A stretch of DNA of 64,000 nt. Source: Rothia aerolata (lineage in GTDB: Bacteria > Actinomycetota > Actinomycetes > Actinomycetales > Micrococcaceae). The notes beneath the pieces were generated by a model, which did no database searches, was not told the origin of the DNA, and saw nothing but the letters and a program-made list of their open reading frames with translations. The DNA is taken from assembly GCF_014635585.1 (NCBI RefSeq), contig NZ_BMDC01000004.1:201952-265951 (forward strand), read 5' to 3'. Numbering within the stretch: position 1 is the first letter of the stretch; each line of letters starts with the position of its first letter. The position numbers were made by a program, and so were the translations under genes. Positions 45,761 to 52,824 of the stretch are shown here, piece after piece.

Positions 45761-46165
45761 TTGTCGGAACGCCCCGAACACTACACCCCGCAGTACATCA
45801 ACACCGGAAACAACCGTAACCCCTTCTCGCCCAGCTACGGTCTGGGTCAGCCCCGTCAGGGTGGCTTCTCTCAGGGTGACTTTCAGGGTTCCGCCCCTAC
45901 CTTTGTCATCCACCAGAAGTCCCTGCTGGTTGCCTACCTGCTCTGGTTCTTCCTGGGCTTTTTCGGCATTCACAAGTTCTACCTGCGCCAGCCCTTTATG
46001 GGTCTCTTCTACCTGATTCTCAACGGCCTGGGCGCCCTGCTCGCCGCTGTTCTGGTGGGCTACTTCTTCTGGGGCCTGCTGGCGCTGCTGTGGATTATCG
46101 ATGCCTTCACCATGCCCATTCGCGTAAACCTCATGAATGCGCTGGCGACCCGGCGGGTTTACTAA
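45761..46165 (+). CDS. TM2 domain-containing protein
   Basis: 134 residues. The first ~50 are polar, rich in Pro, Gly, Asn and Gln; then the TM2 pattern of two helices (SLLVAYLLWFFLGFFGIHKF and GLFYLILNGLGALLAAVLVG) with the connecting YLRQPFMG, and a third hydrophobic stretch ending in WIIDAFTMP. TTG start with AAGGAG five bases upstream. Function of bacterial TM2 proteins is unknown. Confidence 0.88.
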   Translation: MSERPEHYTPQYINTGNNRNPFSPSYGLGQPRQGGFSQGDFQGSAPTFVIHQKSLLVAYLLWFFLGFFGIHKFYLRQPFMGLFYLILNGLGALLAAVLVGYFFWGLLALLWIIDAFTMPIRVNLMNALATRRVY

Positions 46166-46375
46166 TACCAGCTACCTTTCCTGTCCTCATCATTACACCG
46201 CTGTAATTCGTGTGACCTTGCCCTGACTACGTTGCAAACTCTGCCACTAGGTGCAAATATGCGGTAAGGTTGTTGAGTCTGTGCACAAATGGCCAATCCC
46301 CGTGCGGGCACAGATTGTAGAAATCTCCTGCTATGGAAATCCCATAGCCGCTTAGCCCAAAGGAGGGGTTTAATC

Positions 46376-46681
46376 ATGCGTGAATACGAGCTGATGGTTA
46401 TCCTCAATCCCGAGGTGGAAGACAAGGCTGTAGAGCCCACTCTCTCCAAGTACCTCGAACTGGTTACCAAGGAAAACGGTACCATTGACAAGATGGACAT
46501 CTGGGGTCGTCGCCGCCTGGCATACGAAATCCAGAAGAAGAACGAGGGTATCTACGCCGTCGTTAACTTCCACTCCACTCCCGAGACCGCCGCAGAGCTG
46601 GACCGCGTTCTGAACCTGAACGAATCCATCATGCGCACCAAGATCATCCGCCCCGAAGAGCAGAAGATCTCCTCCAAGTAA
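46376..46681 (+). CDS. rpsF: 30S ribosomal protein S6
   Basis: 101 residues, [16 protein letters not shown] start and [20 protein letters not shown] core. ATG 46376 with AAAGGAGG. The leader (46262-46375) has several small stems (CTATGG/CCATAG; GTGC...GCAC) that may take part in S6:S18 feedback; a TTGCAA-N17-AAATAT pair at 46232-46260 may be the promoter. First gene of rpsF-ssb-rpsR-rplI. Confidence 0.97.
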   Translation: MREYELMVILNPEVEDKAVEPTLSKYLELVTKENGTIDKMDIWGRRRLAYEIQKKNEGIYAVVNFHSTPETAAELDRVLNLNESIMRTKIIRPEEQKISSK

Positions 46682-46774
46682 TTTAGTTCGGGTACGGAGA
46701 AAAGACCCTAAAATGTCATACCCCCGTGCCAGACTGAAACTAAATCACTTGAGTATTGAGTAAGGAGGCATCAA

Positions 46775-47434
46775 ATGGCTGGCGATACCGTCATTACTGT
46801 CGTTGGTAATCTCACTGGCGATCCCGAGCTGCGCTTCACCCCTAACGGTGCTGCTGTAGCGAACTTTACGATTGCATCTACTCCGCGCATCTTCGATCGC
46901 GGTAGCGGTGAGTGGAAAGAAGGGGAGACCCTCTTTTTGCGTGCGTCGGTGTGGCGTGAAGCAGCTGAGAACGTTGCAGAGACCCTGCGTAAGGGCATGC
47001 GCGTGATTGCTCAGGGCCGTTTGAAGTCACGCTCATACGAGACTAAAGAGGGCGAGCGCCGCACCTCAATGGAGCTTGAGATCGATGAAATCGGTCCCTC
47101 ACTCCGCTTCGCCTCGGCAAATGTAAACCGCAACCAGCGCTCCGGAGGCAACTTCGGTGGTCAGCAGGGTGGTTTCAACCAGGGCGGCAACTTTGGAGGC
47201 AACCAGCAGCAGGCCAACAACTACGGTGGCCAGCAGGGCGGTTACTCCGGCGGCAACGGTTATAACAACAACGGTGGCTTCAACCAGGGTGGTGGCAACT
47301 TTGGTGGTCAGCCTCAGGCGGCTCCCGCGGCACCCCCGCAGCAGGCTCCCGCTCCGTCCAACGATCCGTGGGGCGCTCAGTCCGGCGGAAACTACGACTG
47401 GGGTGCCGGAGACGACGACGAACCTCCGTTCTAA
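46775..47434 (+). CDS. ssb: single-stranded DNA-binding protein
   Basis: 219 residues. OB-fold (1-~115; [39 protein letters not shown]), a long Gly/Asn/Gln-rich linker with repeated GGQQGG and GGNFGG units (~120-200), and the acidic C-terminal tip DDDEPPF that recruits partner proteins. Binds ssDNA at the fork. AAGGAGG before ATG. Confidence 0.97.
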   Translation: MAGDTVITVVGNLTGDPELRFTPNGAAVANFTIASTPRIFDRGSGEWKEGETLFLRASVWREAAENVAETLRKGMRVIAQGRLKSRSYETKEGERRTSMELEIDEIGPSLRFASANVNRNQRSGGNFGGQQGGFNQGGNFGGNQQQANNYGGQQGGYSGGNGYNNNGGFNQGGGNFGGQPQAAPAAPPQQAPAPSNDPWGAQSGGNYDWGAGDDDEPPF

Positions 47435-47511
47435 ACCGATAACCCTCTCAAGAAATTTATTCACCCATCCCGCAGAAACACTGCGGGCTCCCAACACTAA
47501 GGAGCACCACG

Positions 47512-47748
47512 ATGGCTAAGGCTGAAATCCGTAAGCCCAAACCAAAGCAGAACCCGCTGAAGGCTGCTGACGTAACTGTAATCGACTACAAGGACGTCGC
47601 ACTTCTGCGCAAGTTCATCTCCGACCGCGGCAAGATTCGTGCACGTCGCGTTACCGGCGTAACCGTGCAGGAACAGCGCAAGATCGCTCAGGCTATTAAG
47701 AACGCCCGCGAAGTTGCACTGTTGCCCTACTCCGGCGCTGGCCGCTAA
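47512..47748 (+). CDS. rpsR: 30S ribosomal protein S18
   Basis: 78 residues; core [39 protein letters not shown] and ending [10 protein letters not shown]. No CxxC zinc motif at the N-terminus, so the zinc-free form. ATG with AAGGAG. Part of rpsF-ssb-rpsR-rplI. Confidence 0.97.
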   Translation: MAKAEIRKPKPKQNPLKAADVTVIDYKDVALLRKFISDRGKIRARRVTGVTVQEQRKIAQAIKNAREVALLPYSGAGR

Positions 47749-47769
47749 AGAGAAGGAGAGTAGAAGAAC

Positions 47770-48219
47770 ATGGCAAAGATTATTCTGACTCAGGAAGTAA
47801 CCGGTCTGGGTGTTGCTGGCGACGTCGTTACCGTGAAGAACGGTTACGCACGTAACTACCTGCTGCCCCGCGGTTTCGCAGTGACCTGGACCAAGGGCGG
47901 CGAGCGCCAGGTGGAGTCCATCAAGGCTGCACGAACCGCTCGCGCTAAGGCTTCTCTGGAAGAGGCTCAGGCACAGGCAGCTAAGCTGTCTGAGGCAACC
48001 GTGACCGTTGCTCACAAGGCTGGCGCTGAGGGTCGCCTGTTCGGTTCCGTTAAGGCAGAGGCAATCGCTGAGGCGATTGAGGCTGCTGGTCTCGGTTCCG
48101 TTGACAAGCGCGCAATCCACCTCGGTTCCGCTATCCGCTCAACCGGTGCTCACTCCGTTTCCGTGCGCCTGCACGAAGACGTTGTAGCTAACGTTGAGCT
48201 GGACGTTGTAGCTGCCTAA
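47770..48219 (+). CDS. rplI: 50S ribosomal protein L9
   Basis: 149 residues: N-domain [20 protein letters not shown] and [14 protein letters not shown], a long helix rich in Ala, Glu, Lys, then the C-domain ([29 protein letters not shown]). ATG with GAAGGAGAG. Closes the ribosomal protein operon before a strong terminator. Confidence 0.97.
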   Translation: MAKIILTQEVTGLGVAGDVVTVKNGYARNYLLPRGFAVTWTKGGERQVESIKAARTARAKASLEEAQAQAAKLSEATVTVAHKAGAEGRLFGSVKAEAIAEAIEAAGLGSVDKRAIHLGSAIRSTGAHSVSVRLHEDVVANVELDVVAA

Positions 48220-48249
48220 GTAGCTTCATCGAGCTAAGGCTTATAGGGA

Positions 48250-48287
48250 GCGCCGCTCCACCCGTGCAGGGTGGGGTGGCGCTCTTT
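48250..48287 (+). terminator. terminator after rplI
   Basis: Stem GAGCGCC with GGCGCTC, extended by CCACCC/GGGTGG, followed by TTTTTGTG. Ends the rpsF-ssb-rpsR-rplI transcript. Confidence 0.88.
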
Positions 48288-48374
48288 TTGTGCATTGACG
48301 GGCGAAAACCTCCGGAGTAGAGTCATAAGAAGTATGCTTACAAATAGCATGTGTCTATATCAAGGGGGTTGCCC

Positions 48375-49757
48375 GTGAGCACCTACGCACTGACCAATGC
48401 TAATACCGGCGAAGTCGAGCAGACTTTTGAAAGCCTTAAAGCAAACGAGATTCCCGGCATTATCGATGCCGCCCATACAGCCTATAAGAGCTGGAAGAAG
48501 AACTCTGTGCAGGAGAGAGCCAAGGTGCTTGCTCAAGCGGCTCAGGGCTTTGACCAGCGCAAGGAAGAACTAGCTAAAATTATCGGCAAGGAGATGGGCA
48601 AGCCCCGCGCCGAAGCACTGGAAGAAATCCAGCTGGTGGTTGACATCTTCAACTGGTACGCCACCGAAGGCCCCCAGCACCTTGAAGATTCTCAGCTCAA
48701 TGCTGAGGGTGCACCCGTGAACTTTGTGCGCCACGATTCGCTGGGCATTTTGCTGGGCGTGATGCCCTGGAACTTCCCCTACTATCAGCTGGCGCGTTTT
48801 GCCGCTCCCAACCTGCTGGTGGGCAACACTATTTTGATGAAGCAGGCTTCAATCTGCCCCGTTTCTTCGGCGGCTTTTGAGGAGGTTTTGCTCAAGGCCG
48901 GTCTCACCGAGGGTGCCTACCAGAATCTCTACCTCAACACAGAAGATGTTGAGCAGATTATGGAGGACTTCCGCGTAAAGGGCGCTTCGGTTACCGGCTC
49001 AGAGCGGGCCGGCGTGGCTGTGGCCGAGCTGGCTGCTAAGAACCTCAAGAAGTCCGTGATGGAGCTGGGCGGCAATGACCCGGCAATCGTGCTCTCCGAC
49101 GTCCCAGATGTGGCGGAAGCTGCCCAGACCCTGGCCGGGCTGCGCTTCTCCAACGCCGGGCAGGTCTGCACCTCGCCCAAGCGCATTATCGTGGTGGAAG
49201 ACATCTACGATGAGTTTGTGGACGCCGCCAAGACCGCCGTTGCCAACTTTAAGGTGGGGGACGCCGATGACCCCGAGACCCAGATGGGCCCGCTCTCCTC
49301 GGAGTCTGCCCGCGACGACGCCGTTGAGCGTATCGAACAGGCGGTCAAGGACGGCGCTACCCTGCACGTGGGTGGAAAGAAGCTGAATCGCCCCGGCTGG
49401 TTTATGTCCCCGGCCCTGCTAACCGACGTTGATTTTGACGACGACCTCTCCTGCAATGAGCTCTTTGGCCCTGCCCTGGTGGTCTATAAGGTCAAGGACG
49501 AGGCGGCGGCCATCAAGTTTGCTAACTCCAGCGAGTACGGCCTGCAGGCTTCGGTATGGACCGCCGATATGGACCACGGCCTTGAGGTAGCCGACCAGAT
49601 TGAGGCTGGAATGGTGTTGGTCAACGAGCACCTGGTGACCCAGGCTGATCTGCCCTTCGGTGGTATCAACAAGTCTGGCTACGGCCGCGAGCTTACCCAG
49701 TGGGGTCTGCTTGAGTTCACCAACGAGAAGCTGATTCGCGCGACTAAGCTCAGTTAA
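48375..49757 (+). CDS. succinate-semialdehyde dehydrogenase-like aldehyde dehydrogenase
   Basis: 460 residues of the ALDH superfamily. Catalytic Cys in NAGQVCTSPKR, general-base Glu in KSVMELGGNDPAIVL, substrate motif GVMPWNFPYYQLAR and the C-terminal LPFGGINKSGYGRE. The overall sequence fits NAD(P)-dependent succinate-semialdehyde dehydrogenase; the real substrate is uncertain. GTG 48375 with AGGGGG is preferred over an ATG 24 bases upstream. Single gene, followed by a 125-bp structured element. Confidence 0.9.
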   Translation: MSTYALTNANTGEVEQTFESLKANEIPGIIDAAHTAYKSWKKNSVQERAKVLAQAAQGFDQRKEELAKIIGKEMGKPRAEALEEIQLVVDIFNWYATEGPQHLEDSQLNAEGAPVNFVRHDSLGILLGVMPWNFPYYQLARFAAPNLLVGNTILMKQASICPVSSAAFEEVLLKAGLTEGAYQNLYLNTEDVEQIMEDFRVKGASVTGSERAGVAVAELAAKNLKKSVMELGGNDPAIVLSDVPDVAEAAQTLAGLRFSNAGQVCTSPKRIIVVEDIYDEFVDAAKTAVANFKVGDADDPETQMGPLSSESARDDAVERIEQAVKDGATLHVGGKKLNRPGWFMSPALLTDVDFDDDLSCNELFGPALVVYKVKDEAAAIKFANSSEYGLQASVWTADMDHGLEVADQIEAGMVLVNEHLVTQADLPFGGINKSGYGRELTQWGLLEFTNEKLIRATKLS

Positions 49758-49762
49758 CAGCC

Positions 49763-49887
49763 AGCCCGAGAGCGCTGGTCAACCTCCCTTAAACGCACGC
49801 TTCGCGATTCCGCTCACTCCTGAGTGCTCGCAAGCTCGCACCCGTATCGCTTCATCCCGATGCCAGTTGACCAGGCGCTCTCGGGCT
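49763..49887. repeat. 125-bp structured element, copy 1
   Basis: Ends pair: AGCCCGAGAGCGC-TGGTCAAC with GTTGACCA-G-GCGCTCTCGGGCT, a 21-bp stem with one bulge. A second copy of the same length lies at 58005-58129. In the stem two positions differ between copies and both partners change (T-A to G-C, T-A to C-G). Inner stems include CACTC/GAGTG. Also shared: GTCTT behind the element. It lies directly behind an aldehyde dehydrogenase gene. Confidence 0.8.
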
Positions 49888-49970
49888 GTCTTCCGGTACC
49901 TTTGTGCGCATCAGCGCGGGCGGCGTCGTCCTTTCAGAAAAATCCAGGAAAGTTCGGCATACTGGTAAGC

Positions 49971-50384
49971 ATGCCCTCGAAAAAGAATCGTAAGAGTTCC
50001 GCAGCTGCTCGTCGTGCCCGGGCCGGGCGCGGTTTTCAACCCGATGCGGGGCAGCGCTCTCACCGGGTGCAGAGGGACTTTTCGGCGGCGAAGCCTAAGA
50101 TGCGCCCGGCAACCCAGATGTTTCTGGTGGGTGCGGTGGCTGAGCTTGTTGCCCTGGTAATGCTGGCGCTGGCCCTGTTTTCTGGCGTGGGGTCTACCTC
50201 AACGATTATCGCCACCTTTCTAGTCTGCATCGTGCTGAGCATTATTGCCTCGGCGCTGGCGGGTATTTTGGCGCTGGTGGGGCTGGTGAAGTACCGCCGT
50301 ATGACGGGGGCAAACATTGCCCTGCTAGCGGTCTCCATCATTTTTAGCCCGGTGCTGTGGCTGGCTCTCATCGCCCTTCTTTAA
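49971..50384 (+). CDS. small membrane protein, DUF4190-like
   Basis: 137 residues. Residues 1-~42 are very basic (MPSKKNRKSSAAARRARAGR), then three hydrophobic helices (~45-68, ~71-98, ~108-135). The arrangement resembles DUF4190-type small membrane proteins, but I do not recognise a conserved signature. ATG 49971 has GGTAAG, a weak ribosome-binding site. Function unknown. Confidence 0.65.
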   Translation: MPSKKNRKSSAAARRARAGRGFQPDAGQRSHRVQRDFSAAKPKMRPATQMFLVGAVAELVALVMLALALFSGVGSTSTIIATFLVCIVLSIIASALAGILALVGLVKYRRMTGANIALLAVSIIFSPVLWLALIALL

Positions 50385-50457
50385 GTTTTTGTTTATCCAA
50401 CCTTTTTAAAACACTCAGATTCTTCCCAGGGTTCTCCTATGGATACTAAAGGTGTGT

Positions 50458-50625
50458 GGTGTTAACTTTTAAACAGATGGTTCGAGATGACCTCTTCTGA
50501 GGTTCCGAGGCTTTCTGAAAATTGAATAGCCGATGCGAGAAAATGCTGTATTTCGTATCGAGAATGTGTGTGATAAAGACTAGCGATTGAATCCGGTATG
50601 GGGGATTCAATCGCTAGTTTTTTGC
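50458..50625 (+). ncRNA. candidate sRNA, copy B of a related pair
   Basis: Front block GTTAACTTTTAAACAGATGG then TTCGAG, one base different from that at 19326. Then an internal hairpin ACCTC/GAGGT, the block TCGAGAATGTGTGTGATAAAG (last 14 bases similar to copy A), and a strong terminator: ACTAGCGATTGAATC with its 15-bp complement (50579-50619), followed by TTTTTTG. No gene ends near enough to own this terminator except the membrane protein 190 bp upstream. Confidence 0.6.
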
Positions 50626-50640
50626 TTACCACCCTTTCTG

Positions 50641-50955
50641 CGGGTTATAGAACAAATCTGTGTCGCACCGCCGGGCTTCGCTCTTAACCGGACTTTGCTT
50701 ATACCTTTGGCACTTCAGTGGAAATCTACAAAACCACAAAGTTGCAGTTTTGGTTCTTAAAACCTCTGAATAAGAACCAAAACTGCAACTTTTGGGTTAT
50801 GGGTGCCGACTCAATGAGACAGGGCGGTCGTATAGGTTGCCAGGATCGTCGAGTGGCCAATTTATGACCGTTTTTCTCCGATTTTCGGTTTAAAAATGGC
50901 CTCTCGAGGAAGCTCTATGGGTAAAGTACACATTTCTTCTTGTCGGGCTGGCACA
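50641..50955. repeat. structured intergenic repeat, copy 2 (inverted)
   Basis: Inverse complement of 2657-3053 over most of its length, lacking ~125 bases in the middle but with ~18 extra bases near the GAAGTGCCAAAGGTATAAGC end. The perfect 22-bp stem AAAGTTGCAGTTTTGGTTCT... is kept here including its loop. At the outer end both copies have CACAGGTGTACC or its complement. Sequence differences are spread, so the copies are not recent. Confidence 0.7.
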
Positions 50956-51123
50956 GGTGTACCGAGAGCTTGTTTCAGCGCAAAATCCACGACTGGCCCC
51001 AAGCCACAGGTGCTGGATTATTTTGAGTGGTAACGGGTTGAGGTTAGCCTCTGGGACTAAGTTGTGGGGTTGGGGACACACTTTCCTTCCAAGAACCCCC
51101 CTTCTGCTAGACTTTATCACTCA

Positions 51124-51177
51124 CCGGACGATGTAAGCCGTACCCGGAGCCCCCAAGGGTTAAAGCAAAGACGGCTT
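51124..51177 (+). promoter_or_regulatory. guanidine-III (ykkC-III) riboswitch
   Basis: CCGGACGA, then GCCGTACCCGG and further AAGACGGC: the invariant order of the guanidine-III class, in which CCGG pairs with CCGG and GCCGT pairs with ACGGC to make the pseudoknot. It lies 36 bp before the GTG of a Gdx-type exporter gene, exactly where this class is found. Guanidinium binding should raise expression of the exporter, probably at translation initiation since no terminator lies between. Confidence 0.9.
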
Positions 51178-51212
51178 GAATTTACCTCTGTATTTTCGAG
51201 CCAAGGAGTATT

Positions 51213-51527
51213 GTGTACTGGCTGATTCTGATTGTTTCCGGTTTGTTTGAAGCTGTCTGGGCTACTGCCCTCGACCGTTCGCAGGGTTTTACCAAGCTCG
51301 GCCCAAGCCTTGTTTTCTTGGTTGCGATGGTTCTTAGCATGGGCGGGCTCAGCTACGCTCTCAAGGAGATTCCGGTGGGCACCGGCTACGCGGTCTGGGT
51401 GGCCGTGGGTGCCGTGGCCACGGTGGTGGTTGCTATGGCAAGCGGGGCAGAGTCTGTTTCCCTGGCCAAAATCATCTTTCTTGCCATGATTGTGGGTGGC
51501 GTCGTGGGTCTGAAGGTCGCGAGCTAA
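51213..51527 (+). CDS. gdx: guanidinium exporter Gdx (SMR family)
   Basis: 104 residues, four membrane helices. Key residues of the Gdx/SugE branch of small multidrug resistance proteins are present: Gly10, Glu13 (proton and substrate site), Trp16 and Ser42. SugE-type proteins export guanidinium in exchange for protons as dual-topology dimers. GTG start with AAGGAG four bases upstream. The guanidine-III riboswitch in the leader supports the substrate. Single gene; glycerate kinase follows 41 bp later. Confidence 0.95.
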   Translation: MYWLILIVSGLFEAVWATALDRSQGFTKLGPSLVFLVAMVLSMGGLSYALKEIPVGTGYAVWVAVGAVATVVVAMASGAESVSLAKIIFLAMIVGGVVGLKVAS

Positions 51528-51568
51528 ACACGGTCGCAAACCGGGCTACTCCAAGAGATAATAGAGGC

Positions 51569-52720
51569 ATGAGTTTCCCCAAAGTGCTGATTGCCGTTGA
51601 TAAATTCAAGGGCTCCCTCTCCGGCGTGGAGCTTTCCGAGGCGATTGCTACCGGTATGCGTCGTCAGCTGGGAGAGGGCTTCCAACCCCGCATCTGCCCC
51701 ATTGCAGACGGCGGCGACGGCACGGTTGATGCCGCCCTTGCCGCCGGGTTTGATGAAATCACGGCTGAGGTAACCGGCCCGCTGGGAGAGCCGGTACAGG
51801 CGCGGTTCGCCTATGAAACTTCTACTCGGGCCGCGGTGATAGAGGTTGCCGAGGCCTGCGGTCTCTGGCGCCTTGAGTCAGATCAACTTGATACCTGGAA
51901 CGCCACCACCTTTGGCGTGGGTGAGCTGATTCTAGCGGCCCTGGATTCCGGTGCCCGCTCCATAGCGCTGGGCCTGGGCGGTTCTGCTACCACCGATGCC
52001 GGGGCGGGTATGCTCTCGGCTCTGGGTGCTGTTATTGAGGACGACGCCGGCGCCCGGCTCATCCACGGCGGTGGGGCCCTGCTGGGAGCGGCTAGCGTTG
52101 ATGTGAGCGGTCTGGATTCCAGACTGGCTGACATTGAGCTCACGATCGCCTGCGATGTCACCAATCCGCTCTGTGGAGACCGGGGCGCTGCGGCGGTCTA
52201 TGGTCCGCAGAAGGGGGCTAGCCCGGAGCAGGTTGCCGAACTCGACCAGGCTCTTAAGCAATTTTCCAACCTACTTGAGTTGTCTTTAAATGTTTCACGT
52301 GGAACATTTGCCAACCAGCAGGGTGCCGGTGCTGCCGGAGGGCTAGGCTTCGCTGCCCTGGCTCTGGGTGGGAAGATGCGCCCCGGAATCGATCTCTGCT
52401 TTGAACTCACCGGCTTCAATCAGGCGCTCAAAGGTACAGAAGTTGTCATCACCGGCGAGGGAAAGCTCGACGAGCAGACCCTCTCGGGCAAGGGCCCCGC
52501 CGGGGTGGCGGCAGCCGGGCAAAAAGAGGGCGCAGTAGTCTATGCCATCTGCGGCAGCCGAGAACTCACCGCCGAGCAGGCCCAAGAAGCGGGATTTAGC
52601 CGCACCTACGCCGTCCTTGATCTGGGAATCTCCCTCGAAGAGTCCCTGGCCAACCCGCGCCCCTACGTGGAGAAGCTGGGCCAGCAGCTGGCCCAAGACC
52701 TCACAGCCCAGCCCGGTTGA
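51569..52720 (+). CDS. glxK: glycerate kinase
   Basis: 383 residues, GarK/GlxK family: start KVLIAVDKFKGSLSGVELSE, PIADGGDGTVDAAL, GLGGSATTDAGAGMLSALGA, and EVVITGEGKLDEQTLSGKGP near residue 300. It phosphorylates glycerate with ATP. ATG 51569. A parS-like site (one mismatch) lies inside the coding region at 52291. Confidence 0.93.
   Translation: MSFPKVLIAVDKFKGSLSGVELSEAIATGMRRQLGEGFQPRICPIADGGDGTVDAALAAGFDEITAEVTGPLGEPVQARFAYETSTRAAVIEVAEACGLWRLESDQLDTWNATTFGVGELILAALDSGARSIALGLGGSATTDAGAGMLSALGAVIEDDAGARLIHGGGALLGAASVDVSGLDSRLADIELTIACDVTNPLCGDRGAAAVYGPQKGASPEQVAELDQALKQFSNLLELSLNVSRGTFANQQGAGAAGGLGFAALALGGKMRPGIDLCFELTGFNQALKGTEVVITGEGKLDEQTLSGKGPAGVAAAGQKEGAVVYAICGSRELTAEQAQEAGFSRTYAVLDLGISLEESLANPRPYVEKLGQQLAQDLTAQPG
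52291..52306. other. parS: parS-like site (one mismatch) inside glycerate kinase gene
   Basis: TGTTTCACGTGGAACA, 15 of 16 bases; the mismatch breaks the right half-site. It lies about 25 kb beyond the other parS sites. It encodes VSRGTF in frame, so coding constraint could have changed one base. Confidence 0.65.
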
Positions 52721-52824
52721 CCCAGCACTGAGACAGCCACCGCCGCGGGGTCAGTGGTCTCTGACTTGAAAGCCGTGCGAAGATAGAAGTTGCCCCTAAC
52801 AACCAGCGAAGAGAGGTCTCACCC

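Larger units (their letters stand above)
50385..51123. other. intergenic region with sRNA-like locus and repeat copy 2
   Basis: 740 bp without a gene. It carries the candidate sRNA B (50458-50625) and the inverted copy of the 2.66-kb repeat (50641-50955). From 50960 to 51123 I see only the leader of the guanidine exporter gene and no further structure. Confidence 0.6.

Noticed and set aside
46262-46375. rpsF leader as a named ribosomal-protein leader RNA
   Set aside because: Small stems are present, but I cannot match them with confidence to a known S6:S18 leader motif, so it is only noted under rpsF.
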